A stretch of 64,000 nt of DNA from Eutypella sp. D-1. Lineage: Eukaryota > Ascomycota > Sordariomycetes > Xylariales > Diatrypaceae. The DNA lies in assembly GCA_023313575.1 (NCBI GenBank), contig JAJTTP010000008.1, positions 1,054,001 to 1,118,000 on the forward strand. The letters are read 5' to 3'. Shown one piece after another: positions 26,501 to 38,654 of the stretch (positions are counted from its first letter, which is position 1; each line of letters starts with the position of its first letter). Below the pieces are notes generated by a model. The model was not told the DNA's origin and did no database searches. It was given only the letters and a program-made list of their open reading frames with translations. The translations under genes were made by a program, and so were the position numbers.

Positions 26501-28940
26501 TACTATGTAGAGAGCCAGGGTGCCAGGGAGCAGGGAGGGGTGTAATTGTCATGTCGTTTAGCCTTAAGATTCGAAACAGAACAGTCAGGTTGCATTTCTT
26601 GATGTTCCTCAACAGGTACACGTCCCTACTTTAGAAGCAGGTGATGGGTTACGACCCTATATTACGACCTTTACGTATAAGATAATCGCCGGTCTAAGCA
26701 GAATTAGAACACGTCTCACAAGTGCCCTGCCCTGTCCAGGCAAGCCAAAGTCTCAGAGTCTCCTTTGTCTCTGCAGCCAGTATACCACACAAGTCCATGA
26801 TAGCTAGTACGTATGCAGCAAGACTCTTCTGGTATAAGACGGGGGGGGGAGGGGGTCGTCGTTCTGTTAGATTATACTACTACCTAGGCCCATTCGCCAA
26901 TTAGATTTAAATGGGCTGATTGAACAAGGATTCTGCGGTGAGTTATATTATCGCGGGTACTTTTCGAACTAGTGTAGGGTTTTTTTCTCTTTCTCTCTTT
27001 GCTCTTTTTGGGCTGGGATCAGGGGTCCTGAATGTACATACGTGGATACCAAGGCTTAAGCAGAATATGTAGGGCATAAGCACATACTTTATAATCTACA
27101 CTAAGTATATCGAATTATAACCATGAAACCGACTGACTGGTTGGCTAATTAGGTCAAGAGCCCAAACGCATTTCGTGACGAGATAGCCTGATAATAATAT
27201 CCCATTAATCCTAGAAGAAGTAGGGCTATAGTCCAGTTTCTAGTTTCTATAGATTATTACTTGTCTTGACTTCCACCTACATAAGCACTTTAGTATGTAT
27301 TGCGATCGTTCTGTCTGCATTCCCCGTACATTCATAGTATATTATGGAACTTAGACTTATGTAATAACAGCACATAAACGCAGAGAGCAGCGCATAAACA
27401 CTGGAGCCGGAAAGAGAAAGAGAAAGCAACAACCAAAAAAAAAAAGCAGAGGAAGAAAAAAGACTCGAATACGAACTATCTCGGACTATGCATGAAGTAA
27501 CCAGTTGACAAGGTTGACATATCTTATCAACCGGAACTTTCCGGCTGCGGTTGGCTTTTTTCACAAGTCAACTTGCCCGGCTCGCCCAGCTTGCCCAGCT
27601 TTTTGCATGTGGTGGTGCTGGGCTCCTTCCAACTGGTACGTAAGTTACCCGACATATGTATGTAGTTATGTACTAAGGCCGGCCTAAGGTCGCTTTCGCA
27701 TGTGATTGGCATTTGACCGGTCCCGACGTGCCAGTAAGTTGCAGGCAAAATCGGTAGTGAAGAAAAAAAGGAGCCAGGCAGCCAGCCAACCAACCAGCTA
27801 CCAAGCTCCAAGAAAGCTCCAAATTGCGGGGTGCTTATGTAGGTGCAGATGTGCTGTATGTATGTATGTATGTACTTTGTCCACTTCTAGCTGCCTAGGT
27901 AATTCGATATAGCGGTGGGGTTTAGATGCCGTTAGATGTCCGGGTGTCAAGTCTTGTCAATGCTTTCTTTACCTACATAAGTACACAAATAATTAAGTAC
28001 ATAAGTAATGGAGGTTAGTTAAGTATAACCTTACCTTTTTATGTTCCGCTGGATTTCCAATCCAAGGCGGGCTAGCTGGAAATCCTTCGAGGCGGTTTTC
28101 ATATGAGTCCAATTGCAAGGTAAAAGGAAGGTAGCAGATGAGGCTTGCGAGCAGCGGCAGCTGGCAGGCAGGTCCTCACTAGGTTTACTTTTACTAGCAA
28201 ATATGCTACGCCACGGGCTAATTGTTGCCGCCCGGCCGGTAGACAACTGACAAGTGACTGACAAGCGACTGACAGGATCGACACGTACCAAGCAGCCCAA
28301 GTTACCTAAGTGGAGGGAGGGCCGAGCTGGTGATGCAATAAGTCCGCGCTGCTGCCAATTATTCACTCCTTGGACCTCGGCATCCGTCCCGAGTTCCTTA
28401 CCCCCAAAACTCCCAACTCATTCGGCGTTCGGGATTCTATCCCGTGACAGACAAGTCAAGACAGTTTTTTAAATACCTCCTAAGTAATGCTAATGTCGAG
28501 AGAGGATTGGATTAAGGGAAAGTGCGCATGTCGACTCCAAATACTATGAAATAGTATACGTAACCATCGATTGCTTTCCTTCTCGCCGAAACAGCCGCTG
28601 CTTTTTCTCTGTCTCTCTCTCTCTCTCCCCTTTTTTCCCTTCTTCTTCCTTTATTTCTTTTGTGATTAATTGGAGAGTAACCTTGTGTGAGAAAGAGACG
28701 ATTTAATAAAAACAACCAACGACCACCACCCTTATCACCACCACCAAAACTATCGTGACCACCGATCTATGGCGCATCTCAGACGAAAGTGATCGCATTG
28801 ACTGACCCTATATAATATAATCCCAATTTGAAAAAAACAACCCGAGATATATATACATATATACACATATATTCAGCTCAAATCAAACCAGCACTATCCC
28901 ATACCATACATACCATTGACCTCAGTAGAGACGAGACAAG
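23551..28940. other. 5.4-kb gene-poor gap
   Basis: Lies between the divergent Abp2 and peroxisomal carrier genes. AT-rich with no reading frame above about 120 codons and none that resembles a known protein. Structured content: a dense cluster of TAGGTA/TACCTA words (24450-24510, 24951-24970, 25380-25450), a GACAGACG-type imperfect repeat at 26228-26262, a (TATG)n tract at 27856-27873, TACTTCGTA at 25674, a pyrimidine-rich stretch near 28605-28660 and a TATATA stretch near 28848-28872 that is probably the carrier promoter. No tRNA seen. Confidence 0.5.
27856..27873. repeat. (TATG)n microsatellite
   Basis: Short perfect TATG/GTAT tetranucleotide tract inside the 5.4-kb gene-poor gap. Confidence 0.8.
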
Positions 28941-30326
28941 ATGGCCTCCTCCAAACCCGTGATCCCCCAGAACGACAATGTCGCCCACGCCCTGGCCGGC
29001 GCCGGTGGCGGCATCCTCTCCATGATCCTGACGTACGCAGACTTCCCACCTTCACCTTCCCCCCTTTTCCCGGGTCGTCGGCGCGCATGCAAATTGGCTG
29101 ACATGTGGAGGCGGGGACGTGGACCGTGGGGGTTGAGACAAACAGATACCCGCTGATTACGCTGTCGACGCGGGCGCAGGTGGAGTCGCGGCGGGGGGAG
29201 TCGGCGTTCCTGACGGCGGTGCGACGGATCGTGGCGCAGGAGGGGGTGCCGGGTCTGTATGCCGGGCTCGACAGCGCCGTCTTCGGCATCAGCGTCACCA
29301 ACTTCGTCTATTATTACTGGTACGAGTGGACCCGCTCCTTCTTCCAGCGCGCCGCCGCCGCCTCCAATCGCCCCGGCACCGCCGGCCGTGCCGCCGCCCA
29401 CATCCGCCTCACTACCGTTGAGAGCATGATTGCCGGCGCCATCGCTGGTTCCGCCACCGTTATCCTCACCAATCCGATCTGGGTCGTCAACACCCGCATG
29501 ACTACGCGTGCTCAGCAGCAGCAGCAGCAGAAGCAGGCCGACGACAAGAAGGAGCCGATTTCAATGACCACCGACGACGCCGCTGCCGCCACCGCCGAGC
29601 AAGAGGGCAGGATCGAGGGCGCGGCGGACGAGGAGAAGAAACCTATCGAGCCTCCGCCAACGACCGCGACCGCGACCGACGAAGCAACGAAGAAGAAGAA
29701 GCGACCCAGCACGATCGGGACACTGCTAGCGCTCCTGCGCGAGGAGGGCCCGCAGGCGCTGTTCCGCGGCGTGGTGCCGGCGCTGGTGCTGGTGATCAAC
29801 CCGATCCTGCAGTACACGCTGTTCGAGCAGATGAAGAACGTGGTGGAGCGGCGACAGCGACTCGCGGGCAAGGGCAGTCGCGGCATCACCCCCTCCACCG
29901 CCTTCTTCCTCGGCGCCCTCGGCAAGCTCTTCGCCACCGCCGTCACGTACCCCTACATCACCGTCAAGAGCCGCATGCACGTCGCCGATCACCGCGACGG
30001 CGAACGCCGCGAGGGCGTCTTCGGCGCCCTCTCCCGCGTCGTTCATGAGGAGGGCTACGCTGGTCTTTATAAGGGTAAGTTTTTTTCTTCCCCCCACCCC
30101 CTTCGCGGGTTTGTTTGGAGTAGAAACGCCGTCGGGTTCTAGGGCACCAAGGCTTAATTTCATCCATTCCACACCATCCACTAACCCCAACGTCTCTACA
30201 GGCATCGGACCCAAGATCACCCAGAGCGTCCTGACCGCCGCCTTCCTCTTCGCCTTCAAGGACGTCCTGTACGAGCAGACCGTGCGGCTCCGCGGCCGCG
30301 TCGCCCGGAAGGCCCTCACGCCGTAA
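28941..30326 (+). CDS. Peroxisomal solute carrier (PMP47/ANT1-like)
   Basis: Mitochondrial-carrier-family protein of the peroxisomal PMP47/ANT1 branch, which exchanges ATP for AMP (or imports CoA/NAD-type cofactors) to support fatty-acid activation and beta-oxidation. Exons: 28941-29032, 29146-30074, 30202-30326; 381 aa. The joins restore ILTYPLITLSTRAQV and LYKGIGPKITQSV. Three carrier signatures are visible: YPLITLSTR (32-40), NPIWVVNTR (140-148), YPYITVKSR (299-307), in the form typical of the peroxisomal branch. An unusually long Lys/Glu/Ala-rich loop (about 155-213, including a CAG-encoded Gln run) is inserted in repeat 2. The stop codon overlaps a GTAAGT donor-like string at 30323, so a further 3' exon is possible but not needed. 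Confidence 0.9.
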
Positions 30327-31558
30327 GTGCCGGCGCGGGGCTGAAGGGCGGTGGAATAGGGGGGAAGGGGGGTTCAGGTCACACCACCTGGGGGGTTTTT
30401 TTCTTTCCGGCCCCGGTTGAAAGCCTTGCCCGTTGGGAAGGGGTAAAAATATTCGCCTGCGCGCATCTATTATTGCCCCTCTCCCTACCCTACCCCAAAC
30501 AATTATATCTTCTATTCGTTCCCAGTAGGAAGGAGGGGAGACAAGGACGATTGTCGTCGAGTTATATCTCAGTCCTTACCTTAACGTATATATGGTATGG
30601 GCGAGTGCGTGCGTGCGTTACGCCCGCCCGCCCGCCGTTCTGTGTGTGTGGGATGTGTATTATACTTACTGCTGCTGGTTCTTCTGTTTTTGCTTGTTTA
30701 GGCGCAAGGCCAACTCTCTCCCCGGATAGTTGGATCGGGGAGGTGGATGGATGGATGCATGTTGTTCGAATTGGCGCGGGAAACCCGGCCAGCGGACGGA
30801 CGGACGGACGGACGGGATGGGATGGGATGTGGTACGGGTGGAGGGGTCGGGTTTAGGCATGCGCATATCTGTATATTTCGCCAGGGAGGCAGGCAGGGGG
30901 GACATCGAACCGTGGAGAGAGATGATGATGGATGGGGTGGGCGCAAGTATATATATATACCTATCTGTGCCTCTCTCTTTTTATATTTACTATTTAGTTT
31001 ATTACCTTTCGTTTCAGCGGATGTGTAGTGATAGTTAAGTCAGTTCTATCGTTTTTGGCTGGCGTTATTTTCTTTCTCTAATTTTGTTGCGCCGGCTTAA
31101 TTGAGTGTTTAATTTTGGACAGGTGTATTATGGATGTCGGCGCGGCTAAGAGCCCAAGTAGTAGCTATATACATACATACATAGGATTGGAAAAGGGGTT
31201 GGGGAGGGAGGCGAGTCTATCTATTCTGAACACGTACGTACGCCCGCGTCACGTCCTCGGTGATATCAACGTATACATGCGCGTTAGCTAATCATCTCAG
31301 ACGGGGGGGCGAGGGAGGTTGTTGAAAACAAAACAGAGTAGAAAATAACCACCATGCCATGCCATATCATGCCTAGGTCTCTCTCTCTCAGTGCAAAGGT
31401 CCTCCTCATCCCCGTTATTCAACGCCCCTAAAACAGACCAGCGAAGCAGACCCTCTCCCCCTTTCCCCTTTCTTCCTTGCTTTTCCCTAGGCAAAATATC
31501 CCAGCAACATCTACACTACAAGCGAAATTTATCGCGTCTTGTAATGGCCCAGCCCAGC
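30327..31558. other. Convergent intergenic region, carrier / NAA35
   Basis: 1.23 kb between two stop codons. It contains a GGAC/GGGAT tandem tract at 30792-30829, a TATATATATA run near 30950, ACATACATACATA near 31171 and G-rich stretches. It should hold both 3' UTRs. No gene was recognised; frames here are low-complexity. Confidence 0.5.
30792..30829. repeat. (GGAC)n-(GGGAT)n tandem tract
   Basis: GGAC tetranucleotides running into GGGAT pentanucleotides in the convergent 3' region. Confidence 0.8.
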
Positions 31559-34390
31559 TCACGTCTTCGCCTGTGTTTGCGAGTCGTTCTTCGTATCACC
31601 ACTACCGCCACTGCTACCGCTACCGGTGGTAGCAGCAGCAGCAGCAGCAGCAGGAGTAATCGGCACTAGCTTCGGCACGATCCACCAATCGTGGTATCCG
31701 CTGCCGGGCTCGGGGATCTCGACCTTGAACTTAGCACTTAGGTCCAACGGCGCCTCCTTCTCGTCCTCAGCCTGAGCCTCCTCCTTCTTCTCTCCCTCCG
31801 GCTCCGGCTCCTCTACACCAGCACCGCCGCGCGCCTCCTCCACAGCCCGGCGAAGGGCCGTAATAGCGACATTCGCAGCGATAGCGGCGCGGAGACAGGC
31901 GCGGACGGCGTCGAGCCAGCGGGCGTGGGATTGGACGCAGAAGGCCTGGTGGTCGGGGGAGCGGGCGAGGGCCTCGTAGCCGCGGCGGGCGCCGGCGACG
32001 GCGCCCTCCGCGTACGTCAGCAGGTCCATCAGTCCCGTCTCCGGCTGCTCCGTCGCCCGCCGGAAGTCCCCGTGCGATGGCAGCTGCGGCAGCCCGATTG
32101 TCGCGAACGGCTTCATCCGCGTCCGGTACCGGAGCTCGTCGTCGCCGTAGGGCCGCGTTGCGGTATGCTGGGGGGCGACGGAGGGCGATGACGAAGGCGA
32201 GGTGGAGGGAGGCAAGGGAGATGTGAAGGCGGTCGGGTGCAGCCCCACGCGCGAGAGCGCCGTGTACAGGCAGCACAGGCCGTCGGCGAACTCCCAGGTG
32301 CAGGCGGCGTCGAGCATGGTGGCGCGCACGTAAGCGAGGGAGCGCATGAATTCGCGGTCCTTGGCGGCGGTGTACTGATGGGCGGACGCGGCCGCGCCGG
32401 CCTGACGGGCCTGGTTGAGCCCCCGCGTCGTGAACGCCTTGATGCGGTCGCCGTGCTGCGCCCGCGTCTTCGCCAGGTAGTTGAGGTACCAGTACATCCC
32501 CGCCAGCTCCTCCGGCTGGTACACGGCCAGCTCGAACCCGAGCTGCACGATCCACTCCATCTGCCGCAGCTTGTAGAGGTAGGCCCACGAGGATAGTGGT
32601 AGCTGGTGCCCGATATCGCCTCGTTCCGCCGTCACCAGCGGTTGCTCGTCCAGCACCACCTGCAGCAGCTGGTCTGTCTCCTCCGCGTCCGCCTGCAGCA
32701 TGTCCCACTCGCGGATCGAGTGGCACAGCGCCCGCCGCACCCGGCATCGGTTCTGGCAGAAGATGCGGTATAGGTCTAGGTACGGTTCCGTCACGCGCGA
32801 CCGGAACAGTTCCATCTGCGCCGCGATCTGATTCCGCGGGTCCGACTTCGCCTCGATGCGGTCGTACGAGTGGTCCAGCTGTCTCCCGCAGGGCAGCACA
32901 GTCAAAGAGAGGTCGTTCTCCAGTATCTGGCGGGCGCTATAGCACCCCACAATAGCCGTTCCCTTGTTGAGTAGCAGGCTCTGGAGGAGAATTCGGATGA
33001 AGACTAGCGGCTGGGGCTTCTTCGCTTGGAAAGTCAAGACGAATGTCTGTGTGATACTTAAGTTAGTATTAGGTGAGGATCTGGTCAGGGTAGAAGAACG
33101 AACTAGAAGGCTTTGGGAATCGGCATATTTCAGCACTTCGGTAATGTCAATGCCGTCTCGGAACATCTGCTGGAAGTGCGTGCATGTTTCCTCGAAGCTG
33201 GCCTGGACGATGGGGCGCGGAGGCATGGTACTAGCTAGGCGCCGCTGTAGCTTCGTGCTGAACGCTTCGGGAACCGGCTTGCCCAGGGGATGCTGTTCGC
33301 GGATCTTCTCGAGGACGCCCTGCATCTGGATCCACGGCGTCTTCAGCGAGTCCGGGTTGGCGTTCCTCAGCGCCATGAGGTCGATGGCCCTCAGGAACGC
33401 AACCCGCAGCTCGAGCCGGAGGTCGAGGGCAGTGGCGACGTCCGCATTGAGCTCATTTCTCAGAGATCGCAGCTCGCTTCTAGCGCTCTGCAGTAAGTCC
33501 AAGATGGGGGCTTCTTTGACTTCAGTTAGTAAACTACGGTCATATGTATTCATGACAAAGTCCTCCTCCTGGAATCATATTAGTGAGGTCGAGAGACGGC
33601 GGTTGCGATTAGGGAGTAGAAGCTGACCTCGTAGCATAGTTCCTCTTTGACCATCTCGTTGACTAGATGGCAGGCCTTAACGAGGCCGGCGCAGTAGGCG
33701 CGCAGAATGAACATGAACTTCGGCTGTTTATCCCGAAGCTTGGGGTCTCGGACGAAGTTCGCCTCTGTGATATTAGTCGGGGTTGGGTTGAGCAGTGCTT
33801 CGATGTAGACGCTGGTCAAGAGGGTCTGTGACAACGGGTAACCGAGATGCCATGCCATCTATCCGCCATGCGTCAGCCATACACGTGAGGCACGTAGAAG
33901 AACGTCCATATCACTGTGAACTCATACCTCCAGACAGAGTAGCTGATCTATGATGCCTAGTATCTCTTCAGGGAGAAGGTCACGAGTGACGTCATATTCC
34001 TCATCGAGGGACTCCCCTTCTGCTAAAACGCCGCTGTCCATCTTGGGATCCATGATCTGAGAGGGATGGTTAGCTGGGGGGTGTTCACACAGAAAGATGT
34101 GTCGATCCAGGACGGCCTTAGACACTTAGAACCCTAAACACTTACCTCGAGGGCCGACACGGCCTCAAACAACGTAAAGTGAGCATCTTTGATGATTTCG
34201 CCGGGTGCCAGTTCTGCGAAGCTGGGTCAGCGGTGTTGGTGATGGGCAAGGGCGGCGGCCGTGCCGTCCCCGTTTGTCAAGGCAAATAACGTGACGCACT
34301 CTTCACAGCAGCAGCAAACTCCTTGGTAACATCTCTGGTCGTGATCCCAGGATGCGTTATATGCGGAGGCGGTGGCGAGTAGTCCTGCAT
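31559..34390 (-). CDS. MAK10: NatC N-alpha-acetyltransferase auxiliary subunit NAA35 (MAK10)
   Basis: Auxiliary subunit of NatC, which acetylates Met-hydrophobic N-termini co-translationally with Naa30 and Naa38. Six exons are inferred: 34390-34300, 34213-34146, 34056-33928, 33858-33628, 33568-33104, 33046-31559; 823 aa. The joins restore AAAVKKLAPGEIIKDAHF, ALEIMDPKMDSG, QLLCLEMAWHLGYPL and CYEEEDFVMNTYDR, all hallmarks of the MAK10 N-terminal domain. The last intron (33047-33103) is 57 nt and in frame, so translation would not break if it were retained. It has a TACTAAC branch site and a CACACAG acceptor, and its removal yields QSLLTFVLTFQAKKPQPLVFIR, which fits the family better. The C-terminal 50 residues are Glu/Lys then Ala/Gly/Ser-rich. 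The start is the ATG at 34390 (MQDYSPPPP). Confidence 0.92.
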
Positions 34391-35610
34391 CTTGGCTGTT
34401 GTTTCATACAAAGCCTACGAAGAGGTCTCTCCGTGGATGGTTGTCAGGTAGGCTGAAATATCTTGTTGCCGTCCATTCACACAGTTCTAGGGTAATGAAT
34501 GTACCTATATATCAGTTGGTGGAGTTGACGCTAAGGAAGCAAATGGGGGGGATAAATTTCAGGGTTGTACATAAGTAGTCGCATAGGTCCAAACGTTTGA
34601 AATTCCACCTGGTAACCTAGAAGTTACTATGTTGCTATGTACAACAAGAACAAGAAATATAAGTAGCTTCCTCAACTTGAGCAACTTTTGCACTTGTCGG
34701 TATAAGTATTGTCATATGGATAATTACATATAACGATTCTTTTTTATTTTGCCTTTGAATCCAAACTTTTTAGGTTGCCTGTTGAAGTGCAGAATTCAGT
34801 ATATAGTACACTATACACAAGTACCTGGACCTGTGTGCTATCTTCACCTAATTTATTTTTCTTACCTTCCGGGGGTTTTTGGTGCACCGCACCGCACCGC
34901 ACCGTAATCGGGAAAGAATTGCACTGCCCTATCAAAAGTACCTACCTACTTGCATAAACACTACCACGACCAGATACAGCCAGCGCTTGCAACACCTGCA
35001 TCTTTAACGAAGTAGGCAGCTTTAGGAATACCCGACATATCAGGTAGAGAGGATGGAATAGGAATTAGTGTATGGAACCTGGGCAGTATTCCCCATCATC
35101 ATGAGTTTACTATTTGTCCACAACCCCCCTTATAAGAATTGCGGGCCTACCGGGCACCTGCAAGCTCGTATATACGTACCATATCTCATATCTACACAGA
35201 GCATGCATGTATTTAAGAAGTAAGGCTTGGCTACACAGGCAGGTATCACGATAACCTCATTCTTATGAAAGTGAACAAAGTCGGGCGAGGATAGGATATT
35301 CGACCTTTTTGTATTTAAAAAGCTATACAGAGAGCGGCGGGCCGGCCGGGGACAAAGGCTGGGAAAATAGTTGGGCGGCGCTCGCTTTTCTTCGGATTCG
35401 AATGGCTGGCCTATGCTTATCCATCAATCCGCAGCCCAGGCGCAATGGGTGGATGGATGAATGCACGGTGCGATCTACTCCCCACCGCCGTCATCATCAT
35501 CGCCACTGTCGTCTGCTGTACTCTTTTCTTTTTAAATCCCTTCCTTTCCCCTCACCCAAGCTCACATCCGCATCCGAACCTCGTCTCGTCTCGTTCCCGT
35601 CCCGGTGTGA
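34391..35610. other. Intergenic region, NAA35 promoter / ATP15 3' flank
   Basis: 1.22 kb. The left part serves as the NAA35 5' region. A CACCG pentanucleotide repeat occurs at 34884-34903 and TACCTACCTAC at 34940-34950. No gene was recognised; the frame across 35445-36140 is a shadow that runs over the ATP15 exons and introns. Confidence 0.5.
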
Positions 35611-36213
35611 TTATGACGAGGCGTTCTTGGCGGCGATGGCGTTGTTGGCCTCGGTCAGACTCTGGGGGTCGCTCTGCTTTCCGTTCTGCAAGAGGGAGCG
35701 AAAAAAAAAGGGTCCTCGTCAGCAACCCCCCCAAAAAAGAAAAAAGGACTCTCCGTTGGCCCGGCATGTGCGGCACGGCGGGAAAGGGGAGGATAGGGGA
35801 GGGGGGGAAGGGGGAAAAGACTCACCGACCACTTCGAGAACTTCAGGTCGGACTCGCCCCTTCGCTCGGCGAGGATGCGCTTATCCTCCTTCAGGCTTCG
35901 GCGCACGGCGCGCGAGGCGATGGCGAGGTAGCGGTTGTAGCTGTTGTCGATGGATGGTTAGCTGGCGTTGTTCATAGATACTCCCCTCCCCGCTCCCACC
36001 CCCTCTCTCTGTTTTCCGTCTTGCGATCATATCGCGCAATTCTTCTCTTTCACTCTCCCCCCTCCATCGCCGTCGTCATAATCCTTTCCTCCCCCACCTC
36101 CCCAATTGAAAATGGAAACGGGGAGCATTGGGGACGGTAGAAGAGAAAGAAAGAAAGAACGGGGTTAAAAAAATTACTCACGTAAGACCGGCGGCTTTCC
36201 ACGCGAACGTCAT
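35611..36213 (-). CDS. ATP15: Mitochondrial ATP synthase F1 subunit epsilon
   Basis: Small central-stalk subunit of mitochondrial F1Fo ATP synthase. Three short exons: 36213-36182, 35940-35826, 35685-35611; 73 aa. It starts MTFAWKAAGLTYNRYLAIAS, the canonical epsilon N-terminus (the yeast protein is 62 aa), continues through VRRSLKEDKRILAERRGE and DLKFSKWS, and ends NNAIAAKNASS. Both introns are GTGAGT...AG (241 and 140 nt) and together exceed the coding length, so no single exon stands out as an open frame. The protein is imported without a cleaved presequence in yeast. QCR2 lies 0.74 kb upstream on the same strand. Confidence 0.93.
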
Positions 36214-36954
36214 TTTGGCTGTCGAGGGCGGGTAGTGGGAAGGTGATGTGTGTGGTGTTTATAGGTGATAAATGAGGTATGTGTGGTGAGAGGCCTTTTC
36301 GGAGTGGATGGATTGGGATCTGTCTGTAGTAGAAATTATTAGCTTATTTTGAGCCGACCCTTGGGTAGGTCCAAAGAGCAAAATCGGAGCTACGTACCGA
36401 GGATTCCCGATGCTGAACCAATCACGTGACTTCCTTGATATCTCTTGGCGTCTGTCTAAGAAAGGTACTCTGGTACCTCCCATTTCCAATGGCCCGGGGG
36501 GACCTTGGCGAACCTCTGGGTACCCCTTTGCCCCCCTTTGCTAGGTTCACAGTACTTCCAAGAGGAGTACAGCCTACGGTATAAGGTCTTTGGCATCAAT
36601 TTCGAGTTCGGCAGGTTACCAAAGTCGTTATGAAATTATATTGACTTGCAAGGCCCCTCGATGATGATCCCTACCTAGGTACCTCTTAAATATTTGTCAC
36701 ACGGAGCAATGGCCGGCTCCCCAAGGTTACAGTACAGTACAGCCGCGGAAAACAAAAAAAAACACGAAACAAAACGGAAAATTTCTGTTTAAGGGATGAT
36801 TTACTATGTAATATGCACACAGGTTTGCTTTGCCTCGACTTTCTACCTACTCCAGTTTGCGGCCTTGGATCTGTTGGTACAATATCTTGCTTTTTTGTTA
36901 TCTCTCTTTCTCTCTCTTCCTTTCTATATTCTCCTTCCTCCTTCACCACCGCCT
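36214..36954. other. Intergenic region, ATP15 promoter / QCR2 3' flank
   Basis: 741 bp between two tandem minus-strand respiratory genes. It carries the CCAAT-TCACGTGA composite at 36418-36429 and an exact TACCTAGGTA palindrome at 36672. The right part is the QCR2 3' UTR, with a pyrimidine-rich run near 36900-36925. No coding frame is supported. Confidence 0.55.
36418..36429. promoter_or_regulatory. CCAAT box fused to TCACGTGA E-box palindrome
   Basis: CCAATCACGTGA lies about 205 bp upstream of the ATP15 start codon. CCAAT is the HAP/CBC complex site that activates respiratory genes in fungi, and CACGTG is bound by bHLH factors (Cbf1/SREBP type). The two share one T. Function is inferred from position and motif only. 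Confidence 0.5.
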
Positions 36955-38654
36955 CTATACCGTGAGTCCGAGCTCCTCCGCGTATGGTAGCCTGTGCAGG
37001 TCGCCCACCGCCGCCACCGAGGCCTTTCCGTCCAGTAGGGACTTGGCCGCCTGCCCGAGAAATCGTCAGTAAATTTGCGTTCCCGTCACATATCTCTGAA
37101 GGAAGGGGGGCGTGGGAGGGGGTGGGGGGGGGGGGGCTTAGGTGATATACGTACCGCCTTCAGCTTATCTGCCGTGATGCCATCGATGGACTTGACCACC
37201 TCGGCGGCCTGGAAGGGCTTGCCAGTCTGGACGATTCCAGAGCCGGCGGAGACGAGCGCCGAGGCGCCGGATTGGCTTGCCTCCAGGGCATTGAATTTCG
37301 CCTTGGCAATCGCCTTGGTAAGGTCCTCCTTGCTGACGCCGCCCTCCGCGACGCTCTTGACAGCCTGGGCGGCCGCCTTGGCGTGCGCTGCGACGGCATC
37401 GGCAGACCCTCCTGAGCTCTGGATGGCAAACAGACCTGCGTCCGAGTAGGTGAAGTTCGTGGCGGTGGAGACGGCACCGGGAGTGGAGGCGTTGGCCTTG
37501 GAGAGGAGGGTGAAGCCGGGCGACCACTTGATGTTAGGCTGGCCGCCAAGGAGCGCTGACAGAACCGCGACCTCGGGCTTGAAGGCACCGGAGCTGGAGC
37601 CGGGGAAGGCGATGACCAGGGAGTTGCCGCCGGGGTGGCTAATACGCTGCTCCCCACCAAAGTACTTGCTGGCCTCCGTGTTCAGCGCGACGGGGGCCTT
37701 AGAAGCGGCGGGGACGTCCTTGAAAAACTGTTCCGTCCACTTCGACAGGGCACTCGCGGAAGCCCCGTCTGCGAGCAGGGCGATGTTGGGCTTCACGTAG
37801 ACGGTACCGGCGTAGGCGGCGATCGAGTGTTCGTTCGTGTAGGCTTTGTAGTTCACCGACGTCGCCGGATATTGAGGGGCGCCGAGGCCCTTGTGGAATG
37901 CGGCCGCGTGAGCGGCGTCGAGAGCGAGGGCAGGGACATCGGCACCAGCCTTAGCCTGCTTCAGGTGGATAACCCGGTCGACCTCCTCATTGAACTCGTG
38001 GGCTGGCAAGCGGGAATTAATAAATTAGCATGTTTCCTTCGCGCCATTAAATAGCGTATCTCCTTGCTTGTCTCGTTGGGCCGCCTTGCATGCTACTCAC
38101 TAGTATATCTAGTCAGAGAAATAACCTCGGCCAACAGCTCCGCGAAGTACGGAAGGTCGTCGCGGAGGAAGCGGGCCTCGACGACTAAGGCTTCCCGGTT
38201 GTGGTACGCAAGCAATTGGCCTCCTAGGAGCTCGGCCTCTCTTGTGATCAGGAGAGCGGAGCGTTTGTAGGTGTTCTAGTCGAGATGCATGTAATTAGCT
38301 CATGGTAGATCCCGAGGCCCGCCCCCCATAATGGCAGGTATGGCAGGTAATCGCATTCATTACCTTAAAAGCGAACTCTTCCAAACCAGTAGTCACACCA
38401 GGACCCGGTTCATATCTCGTTCCGGCCTTCGCAACGACAGCGAGTCTCGTAGTCGGACCGTGAAAATCCCGGGAGGCGACCTTGACGCCGGCAACGTCCG
38501 AGGTCTCGAAGGCAAACGACGAAGGCGTAGCGGATGATGCGGCGGCGGCGGCGGCGGCGGGAGCAGCGTACCCACGTCGTTGGGCAAATTTAGAACAACC
38601 CTGCTGACGGGCAGCGAGCTGTGCGCTCCTAGACAGAGCTTTTCTGGTAAACAT
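36955..38654 (-). CDS. QCR2: Cytochrome b-c1 complex core subunit 2
   Basis: Core protein 2 of respiratory complex III, an M16-type processing-peptidase fold that lost catalysis. Four exons: 38654-38364, 38275-38101, 38002-37155, 37050-36955; 469 aa. The joins restore EEFAFKNTYKRSAL, LTRYTTHEFNEEV and DKLKAAAKSLLDGK. The Arg/Ser/Ala-rich N-terminus (MFTRKALSRSAQLAARQ) is a mitochondrial presequence and is followed by an alanine run. The first M16 domain starts near VKVASRDFHGPTTRLAVVAKAGTRYE; the inverted HXXEH zinc site is absent, as expected for core 2. The protein ends YAEELGLTV. The last intron (37051-37154) contains a 13-G run (plus strand 37124-37136), a likely sequencing or slippage hotspot. 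Confidence 0.95.

Noticed and set aside
31767..32747. 326-codon minus frame inside NAA35
   Set aside because: Arg/Gly/Ala-rich shadow of the MAK10 frame.
35309..36140. Two overlapping plus frames over the ATP15 locus
   Set aside because: They run across ATP15 exons and introns on the opposite strand and have no recognisable content.
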